Source of the DNA: Providencia rettgeri
GTDB taxonomy: Bacteria; Pseudomonadota; Gammaproteobacteria; Enterobacterales; Enterobacteriaceae
Direction: 5' to 3'
Length of the DNA stretch: 64,000 nucleotides
Assembly (NCBI RefSeq): GCF_013255915.1
Contig: NZ_CP053896.1
Coordinates: 1,302,001-1,366,000 of the forward strand
In this document: piece after piece, positions 46,806-55,972 of the stretch
Layout: the number at the start of each line of letters is the position of its first letter
Numbering within the stretch: position 1 is the stretch's first letter
The notes under the pieces: generated by a model
Told to the model about the DNA's origin: nothing
What the model saw: the letters and a program-made list of their open reading frames with translations, nothing else
The model's database searches: none
Made by a program: the position numbers and the translations under genes

Positions 46806-47660
46806 ATGAACTATTCTATAGAAACATTGCGTACCTTTGTGGAAGCGGCATCCTTAAAGTCATTCTCTGCTGCGGCACGTAAATTAAATAAAAGCCAATC
46901 AACTGTCAGTACGACAATCAGTGGTTTTGAAGACGATTTGGGGTTTGCGTTATTTGATAGGCAGGGGCGTGAATCAACATTGACTTTTGCAGGTAGAAAA
47001 GTTTTGAGCTTAGTTGAGGATATTTTATCAGCAGATGAGCGTCTTCAAGCGCTTAGAGTTGAGTTGCTCCCTGATATTGAGCCTAGGTTAAGTTGTGCTT
47101 TTTCAGATACCTATCAGCCACCTCATGCTGAGCATATTGTAACAACATTAGATAGGCAATTTCCGCATCTTGAGTTTGAGTTTTTAATTGCAGAAAATAA
47201 TGCTGTTATCGAAATGATCCAGAACCAACAAGCCCATGTTGGTATGATGGAGTCCCGTACAGAATATCCTGCGGATATTTCTTTTTCTCGTTTACCTATT
47301 CAAGGTGAATTAGGTTTATATGTATTAGATAGTCATCCATTAGCTAAAGAGAAAAAAATAACTTATCAACATTTAACGATGACTCGTCAATTACGGCTAA
47401 GCAGTAGCAGCCAAATTATTATTAATAGTGAAAAGAACTGGTTTGCACCTAATTATTTATTATTATTAGAAATGGCAGAACAAGGGGCTGGATGGGCAAT
47501 ATTACCAACATGGTTAGTTAAGCAATTTGGACATAACCGTTTAGTGAGTATTAATTATGATTTATGGCCACGTAAAATTGATGTGGATTTAGTTTGGTCT
47601 AAGAATAATCCACCCGGAAAAGCGGGGTACTGGTTGATTAATAAATTGCTTGATAGCTAA
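46806..47660 (+). CDS. LysR-family regulator paired with PACE copy 2
   Basis: A 284-residue LysR regulator: HTH in residues 1-60 (KSFSAAARKLNKSQSTVSTTISGFEDDLG), then an effector domain. The ATG at 46806 (MNYSIETLRTFVEAA) is chosen because LysR proteins start right before this helix; the frame extends 18 codons upstream into the promoter region without a purpose. It is divergent from the PACE gene. It resembles the regulator at 28437 in size and position, which makes the two pairs duplicates of one module. Confidence 0.83.
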   Translation: MNYSIETLRTFVEAASLKSFSAAARKLNKSQSTVSTTISGFEDDLGFALFDRQGRESTLTFAGRKVLSLVEDILSADERLQALRVELLPDIEPRLSCAFSDTYQPPHAEHIVTTLDRQFPHLEFEFLIAENNAVIEMIQNQQAHVGMMESRTEYPADISFSRLPIQGELGLYVLDSHPLAKEKKITYQHLTMTRQLRLSSSSQIIINSEKNWFAPNYLLLLEMAEQGAGWAILPTWLVKQFGHNRLVSINYDLWPRKIDVDLVWSKNNPPGKAGYWLINKLLDS

Positions 47661-47845
47661 AATTAAGAGTATTAATTTTAAAATTCATGAATTTTCGATA
47701 TATTTTTTATTGTAAAATAGTATTTACTAATTGTAATAAGATATTATCTTGTAAATAAACGTAATATAATTTTCAAAATTGGTTTTATATCGCTAATCTT
47801 AACTTAATCAAATTGTTGTTTGAGTTAATTTATTAGAGGATAAAA

Positions 47846-48325
47846 ATGAAAAAATTATTAGTACCTACACTCTTTGCTGTTGTATCTACTATGTCATTTG
47901 CTGTTCAAGCAGCTACAACTCCAGCAGCAAGCCAATCACAGAATGCGGAACATAAATTAAATGCTTACGAAGAAATTATGGTAGGCAAAGTATGGACAAC
48001 GACAGAAGCTTTAGATCAAGATAAAAAAGAAGTTAATGCAGATGATAAACAAGTCGCTAACTTTTTTGGTTTAGCTGAGTATTATCCAGACGGTACATTT
48101 AATATGACCACGTTTGATGGAAAACCTAAAATGAAAGGTGACTGGTCATTTGATGAAAATGGCAAAACTCGCTCATTAACAGCGAAAGATGACGAGGGTA
48201 AAGTCTTGTTTACTCGTGTTGTTGAAAATGTCACAGTAACCCCAGAAGAATACACATATCGTATTTATCCAGAGCAAGATAATAAAGATAAGTACTTTGA
48301 TATTGTTCATAAAGTTAAGAAATAA
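47846..48325 (+). CDS. Exported DUF4822-like protein
   Basis: A 159-residue protein with a clear signal peptide (residues 1-22, cut after VQA). The mature part has a lipocalin-like strand pattern: MVGKVWTTTEA, then FFGLAEYYPDGTFNMTTFDGKPKMKGDWSFDENGKTRSL, and EEYTYRIYP. These are features I associate with the DUF4822 family, whose function is unknown. AGAGGA precedes the ATG. It stands alone, with a terminator after it shared with yegD. Confidence 0.65.
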   Translation: MKKLLVPTLFAVVSTMSFAVQAATTPAASQSQNAEHKLNAYEEIMVGKVWTTTEALDQDKKEVNADDKQVANFFGLAEYYPDGTFNMTTFDGKPKMKGDWSFDENGKTRSLTAKDDEGKVLFTRVVENVTVTPEEYTYRIYPEQDNKDKYFDIVHKVKK

Positions 48326-48336
48326 TATTTTGTACC

Positions 48337-48379
48337 AATAGCGCAGTCTAAATATGAATCTTATTTATTCTGCGCTATT
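48337..48379. terminator. Terminator between the DUF4822-like gene and yegD
   Basis: aatagcgcag (48337-48346) pairs perfectly with ctgcgctatt (48370-48379), loop 23. It lies between converging stop codons; the T tract is short. Confidence 0.55.
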
Positions 48380-48393
48380 AGTGTTTCTGTCGC

Positions 48394-49746
48394 TTATTTA
48401 AAACAAGTCTCAGCCCAACGCGTTAACCCTGCAGTAACGGAACCAAAATCATCCCCACGTACTATCGGAATATTAGGTAATTCTTGGCTAATAGCTTGGT
48501 GTAATATTGGGGAGCGAGCACTCCCACCTGTAACGTAAATAGCATCAGGTTTGACCCCGCCTTGGTTGACTGCTTCTTTAACCAATTCAATCATTTTACT
48601 TTTTGGTGATTCAATTGATTCCACCATTTGTTCATGGGGAATATTCACTTCTAATTTTTCAGAAATTAATTTAATTTGTGCTAAATAGCTTGAGGCGTCT
48701 GATAAAGCAATTTTAGCTTCTTCAGCTTTACGTACTAAGCTATAACCTAATGTTTCATTATAAACTTCTAGTAATCGAGATATTATTTGAGGTTCTTTTG
48801 CATCTTGTTTTAAGCGTGTTAACGCTGTCAAATTTTGTCTTGAATAAAACTCTTTTTGTGCTTCAACATTATTGATAGCAATAGGGTTCCAAAATTGCAG
48901 GAATGGCATTTTAATGCCTGATAAAGATTGGCTTTCCATCCCAAAAAGCGGCATCAATTGTTTTAATGCAAGGTAAATATCAAGGTCATTTCCACCCACC
49001 CGTTGTCCACTATGAGCAAGTAAGGATTGTGTTCTGTCTTGTGCATTTCTATAAGTGGGCCCCATTTGTATTAATGAACAATCCGTTGTTCCACCACCAA
49101 TATCAACGACTAGGATAATCTGGTCTTTATTTAATGTTGATTCATATTCAAGCCCTGCGGCTACGGGTTCGAATTGAAAAGTAATATGATTAAATCCTGC
49201 GCGTTTTGCCGCGCGATAGAGTATTGATTCTGCTTGTTGGTTTGAGAGTTCCCCTCCACGACCATGAAAGTTAATAGGGCGTCCAATCACAGTATCATCA
49301 ATAATCTGTTGTAAATTATTTTCTGCGGTATTCTTTATATTTTTCATCATGGCGCAGACAAGGTCTTCAAAAAAACTAATTTGAGTCTCATGTAAGCCAG
49401 ATGTTCCCAAAAATGATTTAGGGGACTTCACATAATATACATCTCTAGGATCACTTAAATATAAATCTAAAGCGGCTTGCCCAAATACGATGTCTTCAGG
49501 CATTAAATCGATCCCTTCATCACGGTTAAATGCGATAGATCTTTTTAAAATTTGCTGCCCGATTTCATTCGAGGGAGCGATTTTACAATGGCGAAATAAA
49601 TGCTCAGAGACTGATTCTCTTGTCGGTGCGCATAAGGTTGATGGGATATAAACGTTATCGCCTTCTAATGGTAATAATGTGGGGATCCCGTTCTTCATGA
49701 CCGCAACAGCGCAGTTAGATGTACCGTAATCAAAACCGATAAACAT
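48394..49746 (-). CDS. yegD: YegD, Hsp70-like protein lacking the peptide-binding domain
   Basis: A 450-residue actin/Hsp70-type ATPase (same length as E. coli YegD). Phosphate 1 loop FDYGTSNCAVAV, phosphate 2 VVDIGGGTTDCS and adenosine loop YVTGGSARSP are all present. Only the nucleotide-binding domain with an insertion is made; the DnaK substrate-binding domain is missing, as usual in this family. GGAGG precedes the ATG. Its client or partner is not established. Confidence 0.93.
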   Translation of the reverse strand: MFIGFDYGTSNCAVAVMKNGIPTLLPLEGDNVYIPSTLCAPTRESVSEHLFRHCKIAPSNEIGQQILKRSIAFNRDEGIDLMPEDIVFGQAALDLYLSDPRDVYYVKSPKSFLGTSGLHETQISFFEDLVCAMMKNIKNTAENNLQQIIDDTVIGRPINFHGRGGELSNQQAESILYRAAKRAGFNHITFQFEPVAAGLEYESTLNKDQIILVVDIGGGTTDCSLIQMGPTYRNAQDRTQSLLAHSGQRVGGNDLDIYLALKQLMPLFGMESQSLSGIKMPFLQFWNPIAINNVEAQKEFYSRQNLTALTRLKQDAKEPQIISRLLEVYNETLGYSLVRKAEEAKIALSDASSYLAQIKLISEKLEVNIPHEQMVESIESPKSKMIELVKEAVNQGGVKPDAIYVTGGSARSPILHQAISQELPNIPIVRGDDFGSVTAGLTRWAETCFK

Positions 49747-50068
49747 TTCGCCTCCAAGAGTAACTATTTTGAAAAAAGGCTGAGACTTTATATCAAGCAG
49801 GGATGAATTACTATTGAAAAATAATTCTATATGAGGGATAGCTCAAAAGGAGATAGTCTGAATTGATCGCATTTTGCCTAGATGCTCTGTTAGTACAGAG
49901 TCTCCACGATAAAATGTAATCATCATTAAAAGATTGATTTACGGAATGACAGATATCTAAAGAGAATATAGTTTTTTATGTAATATTTAATTTGAGCCCT
50001 TTGATATATTAATGAAATTTTAAAGGGCTCGGAAATATCTTATTTAAACAGTTGGGTTTTATATTTAC
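49747..50068. other. Intergenic region upstream of yegD
   Basis: Contains the yegD promoter and, at 49994-50030, an inverted repeat gagcccttt/aaagggctc that follows the small gene on the minus strand. The tail is A/T mixed, so it is only a possible terminator. Otherwise nothing is seen. Confidence 0.45.
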
Positions 50069-50467
50069 TTAATTATTACAATACTTATTCCAAATAACAT
50101 TAAAGTCATTATCAGGAAATTCTTTATCATCTCTATCGATTAATGGAATGGAAACAACATTACGTCCATCATTATGAAGATAAGTTTTGACCACAAAACG
50201 TTTAAATGAATATGAATTTTGGCTAGTAAAAATAAGTACTTCACCGCATACATAGCCTAGCATACCATGGTCTAAGGTTTCTCTTATCTCATGATATTTA
50301 ACATTTTTATACTCAGCTGTTTTGGGAAATGCTAAAAAATCTTCAACCGCTTTTTGAGATTTTTCTACAATGTCTAAATCAGGTGTATAGTTACTTACAA
50401 CGCCTCCTATAAAGGACGCGCCTGCAATTAGGCCAATAACTAAAAATGAAAATATTTTATTTTTCAT
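50069..50467 (-). CDS. Uncharacterised 132-residue membrane-anchored or exported protein
   Basis: Residues 5-27 form one hydrophobic segment (IFSFLVIGLIAGASFIGGVV), either an uncleaved anchor or a signal peptide. The rest is soluble and should be periplasmic, with two Cys (CGEV in the middle and the Cys near the C terminus, WNKYCNN) that could form a disulfide. The pattern AVEDFLAFPKTAEYKNVKYHE and the strand pair around YVCGEVLIF is shared with many small unnamed periplasmic proteins. No family is recognised. The ribosome site is weak. It stands alone between yegD and the nrf operon. Confidence 0.55.
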   Translation of the reverse strand: MKNKIFSFLVIGLIAGASFIGGVVSNYTPDLDIVEKSQKAVEDFLAFPKTAEYKNVKYHEIRETLDHGMLGYVCGEVLIFTSQNSYSFKRFVVKTYLHNDGRNVVSIPLIDRDDKEFPDNDFNVIWNKYCNN

Positions 50468-50796
50468 AGTGTTTATTTCTTATGTTATTATTTTTGAACC
50501 TCCCAATGAATGCCATAATATAAAAGTAAATAAAATTTATCACCATAAGCTAAATTTTAATTGATAATTTCACTTACGGAGATATACTTGGATTACATTT
50601 GGGATAATTTACTGTTGCCAATCTAACATAAGATTATTTGAAGTAATATAGGGGGGACACAATGGTAATCAATAAGAAACGAAAAATTACACATTTAAAT
50701 AAATAGACATTCATAAAAGAATATTTTATCACTACTGTGATAATTTAGTATGTATTAATCCCTAGCGTAATAAAATTAATAATAAAGATAAGATTA
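50468..50796. other. Intergenic region after the nrf operon
   Basis: About 330 bases, AT-rich. A run of six G at 50651-50656 stands six bases before an ATG (50662) with a 14-codon frame (MVINKKRKITHLNK), a striking site for such a short peptide; it may be chance. No terminator of the nrf operon was clear. Confidence 0.4.
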
Positions 50797-51843
50797 TTAT
50801 TTTTTATTCTTCATTATTTTTGCCATATGAATAGCTTCAATGAGCTGAGAGCGATTAATACGAGAACTATTACTATCTAATAACTTTTGCCAAATATCAA
50901 TCGCTTGCTCATAATTTGCATTCATAAAGGCATCAGAAGCAACTAGCATTAATGCGGTAACCTCTTGATTATCAAGGCTTAATACTTTATTGATTACCGC
51001 TCTGATATCTTCGGTTAGCTGTTGACCTGCTTGGTAATATAAAACGGTTGCAATAGCAGAGTATATTTGAGCATTTTCGCCGCCATATTTTAGTGCTCTT
51101 TGATAAGCAATCAACGCATTATCATAACTGTTTTGATAAAGATAATATTCACCCAGTATAGCCCAAAGTTCACTATTTTTAGGCGATTGACGAATATCAT
51201 TTTGTAAGCGTAATAAATCCTTTTGTTCTTGCTGCAATGGTGTGAATGAGAGCAGTGGATCGGATATACGTTGATATTCCTGATAAGCTAATTCAAATCG
51301 AGGTGAGAAGAAGTAACCAATAACAACCAACACAATTAATATGGCAAGTAATTTATTAAAATGCCATTGCAGGATAGTCGAGGGTGTTGTTATATCTGGG
51401 GGTAATAATTGCTCGGATATTTGTCGATGGCTAAAATTGTTCTCTATAAGTTGCTGTTTTTGTGACCGAGTAAATTTGAAAATGAAATAAAAAATGCCAA
51501 TCAGAGCAATAGCAGGCAATCCCCAAAGCAGGGCAGTTCCAATCGTTAGTGGTGGGTTATACAGCACGAAATCACCATATCGTTCAGTCATATAGTGCAT
51601 GATTTGCGCTTTATCTTTCCCTTCAGCAACCATTTTAAAAACTTGGTGGCGCATACTTACTGCTGTGGGGGCATTAGATTCAAGTAAATTTTGGTTTTGG
51701 CATTGCGGGCAACGTAGCTGTGAGGCGATCTGCAAAGAATACTCTTGTTCTTCAATGGAATTAAATTCCCACACATCAACGATTTGAGCATTGGATATAA
51801 AAGAGAAAAATAGGAAAAATAGTGCTAATAGGATTCTAAGCAT
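50797..51843 (-). CDS. nrfFG: Fused NrfF-NrfG heme-lyase accessory protein (CcmH-like)
   Basis: A 348-residue protein for heme attachment to NrfA. A signal peptide (1-19) is followed by the NrfF/CcmH domain with the apocytochrome-reducing motif LRCPQCQ (Cys45 and Cys48), one membrane segment near 105-125, a second near 165-182, and then a TPR domain (about 215-335, SELWAILGEYYLYQ and NALIAYQRALKYGG) equal to NrfG. In E. coli these two are separate genes; here they are one frame, as in CcmH. It overlaps the nrfE stop by eight bases. NrfG helps attach heme to the unusual CWSCK motif of NrfA. Confidence 0.88.
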   Translation of the reverse strand: MLRILLALFFLFFSFISNAQIVDVWEFNSIEEQEYSLQIASQLRCPQCQNQNLLESNAPTAVSMRHQVFKMVAEGKDKAQIMHYMTERYGDFVLYNPPLTIGTALLWGLPAIALIGIFYFIFKFTRSQKQQLIENNFSHRQISEQLLPPDITTPSTILQWHFNKLLAILIVLVVIGYFFSPRFELAYQEYQRISDPLLSFTPLQQEQKDLLRLQNDIRQSPKNSELWAILGEYYLYQNSYDNALIAYQRALKYGGENAQIYSAIATVLYYQAGQQLTEDIRAVINKVLSLDNQEVTALMLVASDAFMNANYEQAIDIWQKLLDSNSSRINRSQLIEAIHMAKIMKNKK

Positions 51844-53710
51844 TTTTTATTCTCCCTTTTACCCAGCTTATTAATAGGCCAAAACACATCACAAATGCAC
51901 CGCCCCAAATCCATTGAATGCCATCTTGCACGTAAAGGCGTATCGCGTAGCTATTTGTTCCTGTTTTCTCACCTAATACCGCATACCAATTGCGTAACCA
52001 TCCCCAATATATACCAGGTTCAATCATTAATTGCTGGCGAGCGGTATAAAGGCGGCGCTCGGTGATTAACTGGTGTAATGGCTGGCCAGCTTTGCTAATT
52101 TGTATAATAGCCTTTTCGGTCGTGTAATTAGATTTAGCTTCAAGTTGCAGTTCGTTGAATTGGAATTGATAACCGGCGAGTGAAATAGATTGCCCAACAG
52201 AAAGATTAACACTCGTTTCGTGGTGGCTACCAATTGACAAGGCAATACCAGTAGCAAAAATTACAACTCCTGTATGAGCGATAAGGGAAGGGAAATGTTG
52301 CCGAATAGCATCGATAGGACGTAGCCAAAAGATAAGCAAAATTGCAAATAAAAAACCACAAGAAATGGCGATAATAAGCCCTTTAGACCAAAGAGATAAG
52401 CTTAATAACACACTGAGAAGTATAATTAAAAGAATACGCCATTGGGGTTTAATGCGAGTTTTGCTAAGAGGATAAATGGCACTCACAGCCATTATGATTA
52501 GCATTAAAATACCAAATGGTAATAACGCTTGGTTAAAATAAGGCGCCCCAACCGATATTTTCCCCCAACCAAATAACGTGTAAATCATTGGGTAAAGCGT
52601 GCCCGTCAGGACAATAAATAATACAGTAGAAAATAGGATTAAAGTGAGTAATAAGTAAAGCTGACGGCGATTAATATTAGTTGGTAAATTATCGATATTT
52701 TTAGCTTTCCAACCATATATACATAAAGCCCCGAAACTCAGAAAACTGAACAATAAAAAGAGGGGTGCAGCCCTAACGTTATCCAAAGCAAACGCATGGA
52801 CAGACATTAAAATCCCTGAGCGTACAATTAATGTGCCTAATAAAGATAAAATAAACGTAAGAATTGCCAGCAATATAGACCAGTGGCGATAGTGCCCAGT
52901 TTTGCGTGAGACTGTTAAGCTATGAAATAGGGCAGTTGCACTTAGCCATGGCAATAATGACGCATTTTCAACAGGGTCCCAAAACCACCAACCACCCCAA
53001 CCAAGTTCACTGTATGCCCACCATGACCCAAGAGTGATACCCAAAGTGAGTATGCACCAACTAGGAACGACAAAGCGCCAACAGAGCCCGGCGATAGTTT
53101 GGTTAAATTGCCCGCAAAGTGTAGATGCAAGCGCTAAGGCGGTTACGACCATTAACCCGCTATAGCCTAAATAAAGTAGAGGGGGATGTAATATTAATCC
53201 CCAATGTTGCAGCATTGGGTTGAGATCTCTCCCTTCAATAGCGGGAGGAAAAATGCGAACAAAGGGGTCAGAATAAAATACGATAAACAGTAATAATGCC
53301 GCACTGATAATGGCAAGAAGCGTTAGTGTGAGAGGAAACACGAGGTGAGTTTGCTGGCGATAACGCCATGCAAATAGACAACTCCAAGCTGAGATAAACA
53401 ACAGCCAAAGAAATATTGACCCTTCATGGCCTCCCCATACTGCCGCAATTTTAATATATAGCGGCGATAGCCGATGGCTATGTTGCGCCACATATACGAC
53501 CGAAAAGTCACTTTGAATAAAACTGATAGTTAAACAAATATAAGCAACGAGCAAGAAAAGAAATTGTAAGTAGGTCCAAAGAATATTCCGAGGCATTTGC
53601 CTCGGAATATGGCGGAAGAAACCAATAACTCCGAATGATACTTGAAAACAGGCAATACACAGTGCCAATGCAAGGCAGAGAAAGCCAATTTCTGGGAGTA
53701 TGAGTTCCAA
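51836..53710 (-). CDS. nrfE: NrfE, CcmF-type cytochrome c heme lyase for NrfA
   Basis: A 624-residue inner-membrane protein with about 14-15 segments. The heme-handling tryptophan-rich motif WAYSELGWGGWWFWDPVENAS is intact, with conserved His residues in loops on both sides (WGGHEGS before it). It acts with NrfF/NrfG to ligate heme to NrfA. Translation appears to start at TTG 53710 (AAGGG seven bases upstream), 24 bases after the nrfD stop. It is longer than E. coli NrfE (552) and nearer to CcmF size. Confidence 0.93.
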   Translation of the reverse strand: MELILPEIGFLCLALALCIACFQVSFGVIGFFRHIPRQMPRNILWTYLQFLFLLVAYICLTISFIQSDFSVVYVAQHSHRLSPLYIKIAAVWGGHEGSIFLWLLFISAWSCLFAWRYRQQTHLVFPLTLTLLAIISAALLLFIVFYSDPFVRIFPPAIEGRDLNPMLQHWGLILHPPLLYLGYSGLMVVTALALASTLCGQFNQTIAGLCWRFVVPSWCILTLGITLGSWWAYSELGWGGWWFWDPVENASLLPWLSATALFHSLTVSRKTGHYRHWSILLAILTFILSLLGTLIVRSGILMSVHAFALDNVRAAPLFLLFSFLSFGALCIYGWKAKNIDNLPTNINRRQLYLLLTLILFSTVLFIVLTGTLYPMIYTLFGWGKISVGAPYFNQALLPFGILMLIIMAVSAIYPLSKTRIKPQWRILLIILLSVLLSLSLWSKGLIIAISCGFLFAILLIFWLRPIDAIRQHFPSLIAHTGVVIFATGIALSIGSHHETSVNLSVGQSISLAGYQFQFNELQLEAKSNYTTEKAIIQISKAGQPLHQLITERRLYTARQQLMIEPGIYWGWLRNWYAVLGEKTGTNSYAIRLYVQDGIQWIWGGAFVMCFGLLISWVKGRIKNA

Positions 53711-53734
53711 TGATTACCCTTATTATTTAGTGAG

Positions 53735-54691
53735 TTATGCGACGGTCAACTGCCCTGCGTATAACACAAAGAAGCGTAAGCAGAAGACACCCAGTAAGCT
53801 TGCACCACTGATAATCAATACTCTTGCTGCGCCTTGTCCTTTGTCCATCCATTTCTTGAATAGAAGTGGAATAATAAAACCAAACCCGACAACACCAATC
53901 CAAAACCACCAAGTCCAGAAACCACCGCCTAATGCAGCAATTAATGAACGGATTTTCCCATCGTCTCCTAAAGCTAACCCGACAAAAAAGGCCGCTAATA
54001 GGAATATCTCCAACCAAATAACAAAGCTTTCGATACGGTGCAAAAATGCGGTTTCGCCGTTATGAATATTTTTGCGGTAGCGCAATGCGATTGCTATGAG
54101 TGATACCGCAATACCTGAAGATATTCCTGAAAATAGGAATAAAGCTGGTAATAATGGGTTGTTTAAGAATGGATAAGATTTTAATGCTGAAAGTAAAAAA
54201 CCGGTATAAGCCCCAAGCAAAACGGCCAATATGAGCATCACAATATCCAGAAAACGCATTGCACGGTTTAGCAGGGTTAATACTCTTGGGATGATGGTAA
54301 ATTTGGGCAGCCATTTTTGCTGTAAAACAATGAGTTCTTTTTCATAGATTTTAGCTAGCCAAATAACAAGCACTGCCATATACACTTGGAATAACATCAC
54401 ACCCATCGACATAACTGAGGTCGGGCTGTAATGAAACATTAATTTCCAGAACGTCCATGGACGCGTCAAGTGGAGAATTAAGATCAATAACCCAAAGATG
54501 ATCGTCGTCGGAGCTAAAATCAGTGTTGTGCGCATTAGAGTGCTATCACTGTCAGCCGAAGTGGGATAATACTGGCGCATAAGTACCGCAAGTACCACAA
54601 GCCCAGCCGAAATACCAATTAAGAATAAGTAAACCGCAATGGGCCAGTCCCACACTAAGGATTCAAAATGGAAAGCAGAAGCTGTTGTCAT
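53735..54691 (-). CDS. nrfD: NrfD, quinol-oxidising membrane subunit
   Basis: A 318-residue polytopic protein (about eight segments; same length as E. coli). It takes electrons from menaquinol and passes them through NrfC and NrfB to NrfA. The N terminus VWDWPIAVYLFLIGISAGLVVLA and the LTRPWTFWKLMFHYSPTSVMS loop are typical. It overlaps nrfC by four bases. Confidence 0.94.
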   Translation of the reverse strand: MTTASAFHFESLVWDWPIAVYLFLIGISAGLVVLAVLMRQYYPTSADSDSTLMRTTLILAPTTIIFGLLILILHLTRPWTFWKLMFHYSPTSVMSMGVMLFQVYMAVLVIWLAKIYEKELIVLQQKWLPKFTIIPRVLTLLNRAMRFLDIVMLILAVLLGAYTGFLLSALKSYPFLNNPLLPALFLFSGISSGIAVSLIAIALRYRKNIHNGETAFLHRIESFVIWLEIFLLAAFFVGLALGDDGKIRSLIAALGGGFWTWWFWIGVVGFGFIIPLLFKKWMDKGQGAARVLIISGASLLGVFCLRFFVLYAGQLTVA

Positions 54692-55359
54692 TGGCTAACC
54701 TCCCCATATTTGAACGGAACCCGATACATTTTGGGGTGAGTACCGAGTGCAATTTTGAATCGATAAGTCGGTTTTTCTTTTAGCATCAACGAAATATCGC
54801 TCTTAGGGTCATCTAAATTACCAAAGGTTAATGCTTTGGTTGGGCAAGATTCGACGCAAGCCGGCTGCTTGCCCTTTTTTAGATTAGTTTTACGGCAGAA
54901 ATCACATTTATCCGCGGTTTTATTGATGGGGTGAATAAACCTGACGCGATAAGGGCAGGCAGCAATACAGTATTGGCAGCCGACACATAAGTCAGGGTTG
55001 ACATCAACAATCCCTGTCGTTTTATCAATAAAAGAGGCACCAGTAGGGCAAACATCGACACAAGGTGCACTTTCACAATGTTGACAGGAGTGGCGAAAAA
55101 AACGGTATTTAACATCAGGAAACTGGCCAATAGGCTCACTACGGATGATAGTTAACCGCGAAACACCTTCTGGGACTTGGTTAACCTCTCGGCATGCATC
55201 CATACACGCCGTACAGCCGATGCACAGATTTTCATCGTGCACCATGCCGTAGCGAACGCCATCTATTTTCATGGTGTTAGCTAGCGTATGGCTAGCAACT
55301 CCTCCTACCGCCGCCAGTGCTCCTGAGTAGATAATGAATTGACGACGAGAACAACTCAT
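54688..55359 (-). CDS. nrfC: NrfC, ferredoxin-type subunit with four [4Fe-4S] sites
   Basis: A 223-residue protein (same length as E. coli NrfC). A Tat-like signal ([13 protein letters not shown]) sends it to the periplasm. The four Cys motifs are [35 protein letters not shown] and [21 protein letters not shown]. It links NrfD to NrfB. It overlaps the stop of nrfB and the start of nrfD, each by four bases. Confidence 0.94.
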   Translation of the reverse strand: MSCSRRQFIIYSGALAAVGGVASHTLANTMKIDGVRYGMVHDENLCIGCTACMDACREVNQVPEGVSRLTIIRSEPIGQFPDVKYRFFRHSCQHCESAPCVDVCPTGASFIDKTTGIVDVNPDLCVGCQYCIAACPYRVRFIHPINKTADKCDFCRKTNLKKGKQPACVESCPTKALTFGNLDDPKSDISLMLKEKPTYRFKIALGTHPKMYRVPFKYGEVSQ

Positions 55360-55931
55360 GGCTGCTCCTTACGCAATTTCACCGCTGCTGGGTTGAAATC
55401 AGGGTTATTGCGTTGATCTGAGTGGCAGTCGACACATATTTTTACTTTGCCCTTATCAGTCAGCACCTTCATCGTATCTTGTTTCGGATGAAGGTCATGG
55501 CAACTCGCGCAGGCTACTTTGGTGACGTGAACATCATGAGGCCAGAACGCTTTTTGCAGCTGCTCCGGTAAGTGACATGATAGACAGACACTGTTTTGTT
55601 GCTCAACGGTATACATTGGGTTGTTAAAGCGCATGACATCTTTGACGCCTTCACGGTGATCAGGCCCTGGGTTACCGTGGCAGTTGGTACAAGTCACGGG
55701 TAAATTATTGTTAGGGTTAACCACTTCTGCGTGAGTGCCATGCATGCCTTCTTGGTCAGGTTTATGGCAGTCTAAGCAGGCTTTGTCAGCGCTGCGTTGC
55801 TGCGTGACAACCCAACGGCCTTCTGCATTTTCTTGGGCCATTTGTGGGGTTGCGGATGCGGCTGTTGCCCATAATAAGCCTGTTGCCAGCACCCCAGCAG
55901 TTAATAACGAACGTAGTACGCTCATATTCAC
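55356..55931 (-). CDS. nrfB: NrfB, periplasmic pentaheme cytochrome
   Basis: A 191-residue secreted cytochrome with a signal peptide (1-27, ending ASA) and five CxxCH sites: CLDCH, CTNCH, CLSCH, CASCH and CVDCH. It is the direct electron donor of NrfA. It follows nrfA by 41 bases. Confidence 0.95.
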   Translation of the reverse strand: MNMSVLRSLLTAGVLATGLLWATAASATPQMAQENAEGRWVVTQQRSADKACLDCHKPDQEGMHGTHAEVVNPNNNLPVTCTNCHGNPGPDHREGVKDVMRFNNPMYTVEQQNSVCLSCHLPEQLQKAFWPHDVHVTKVACASCHDLHPKQDTMKVLTDKGKVKICVDCHSDQRNNPDFNPAAVKLRKEQP

Positions 55932-55972
55932 TCCATTGGTTGTATTGCCCCATTATTTGGGGCAAATCATGG

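Noticed and set aside
50662-50706. 14-codon frame after a run of six G
   Set aside because: The G-run could be a ribosome site, but the peptide is too short and basic to support as a gene from sequence alone.
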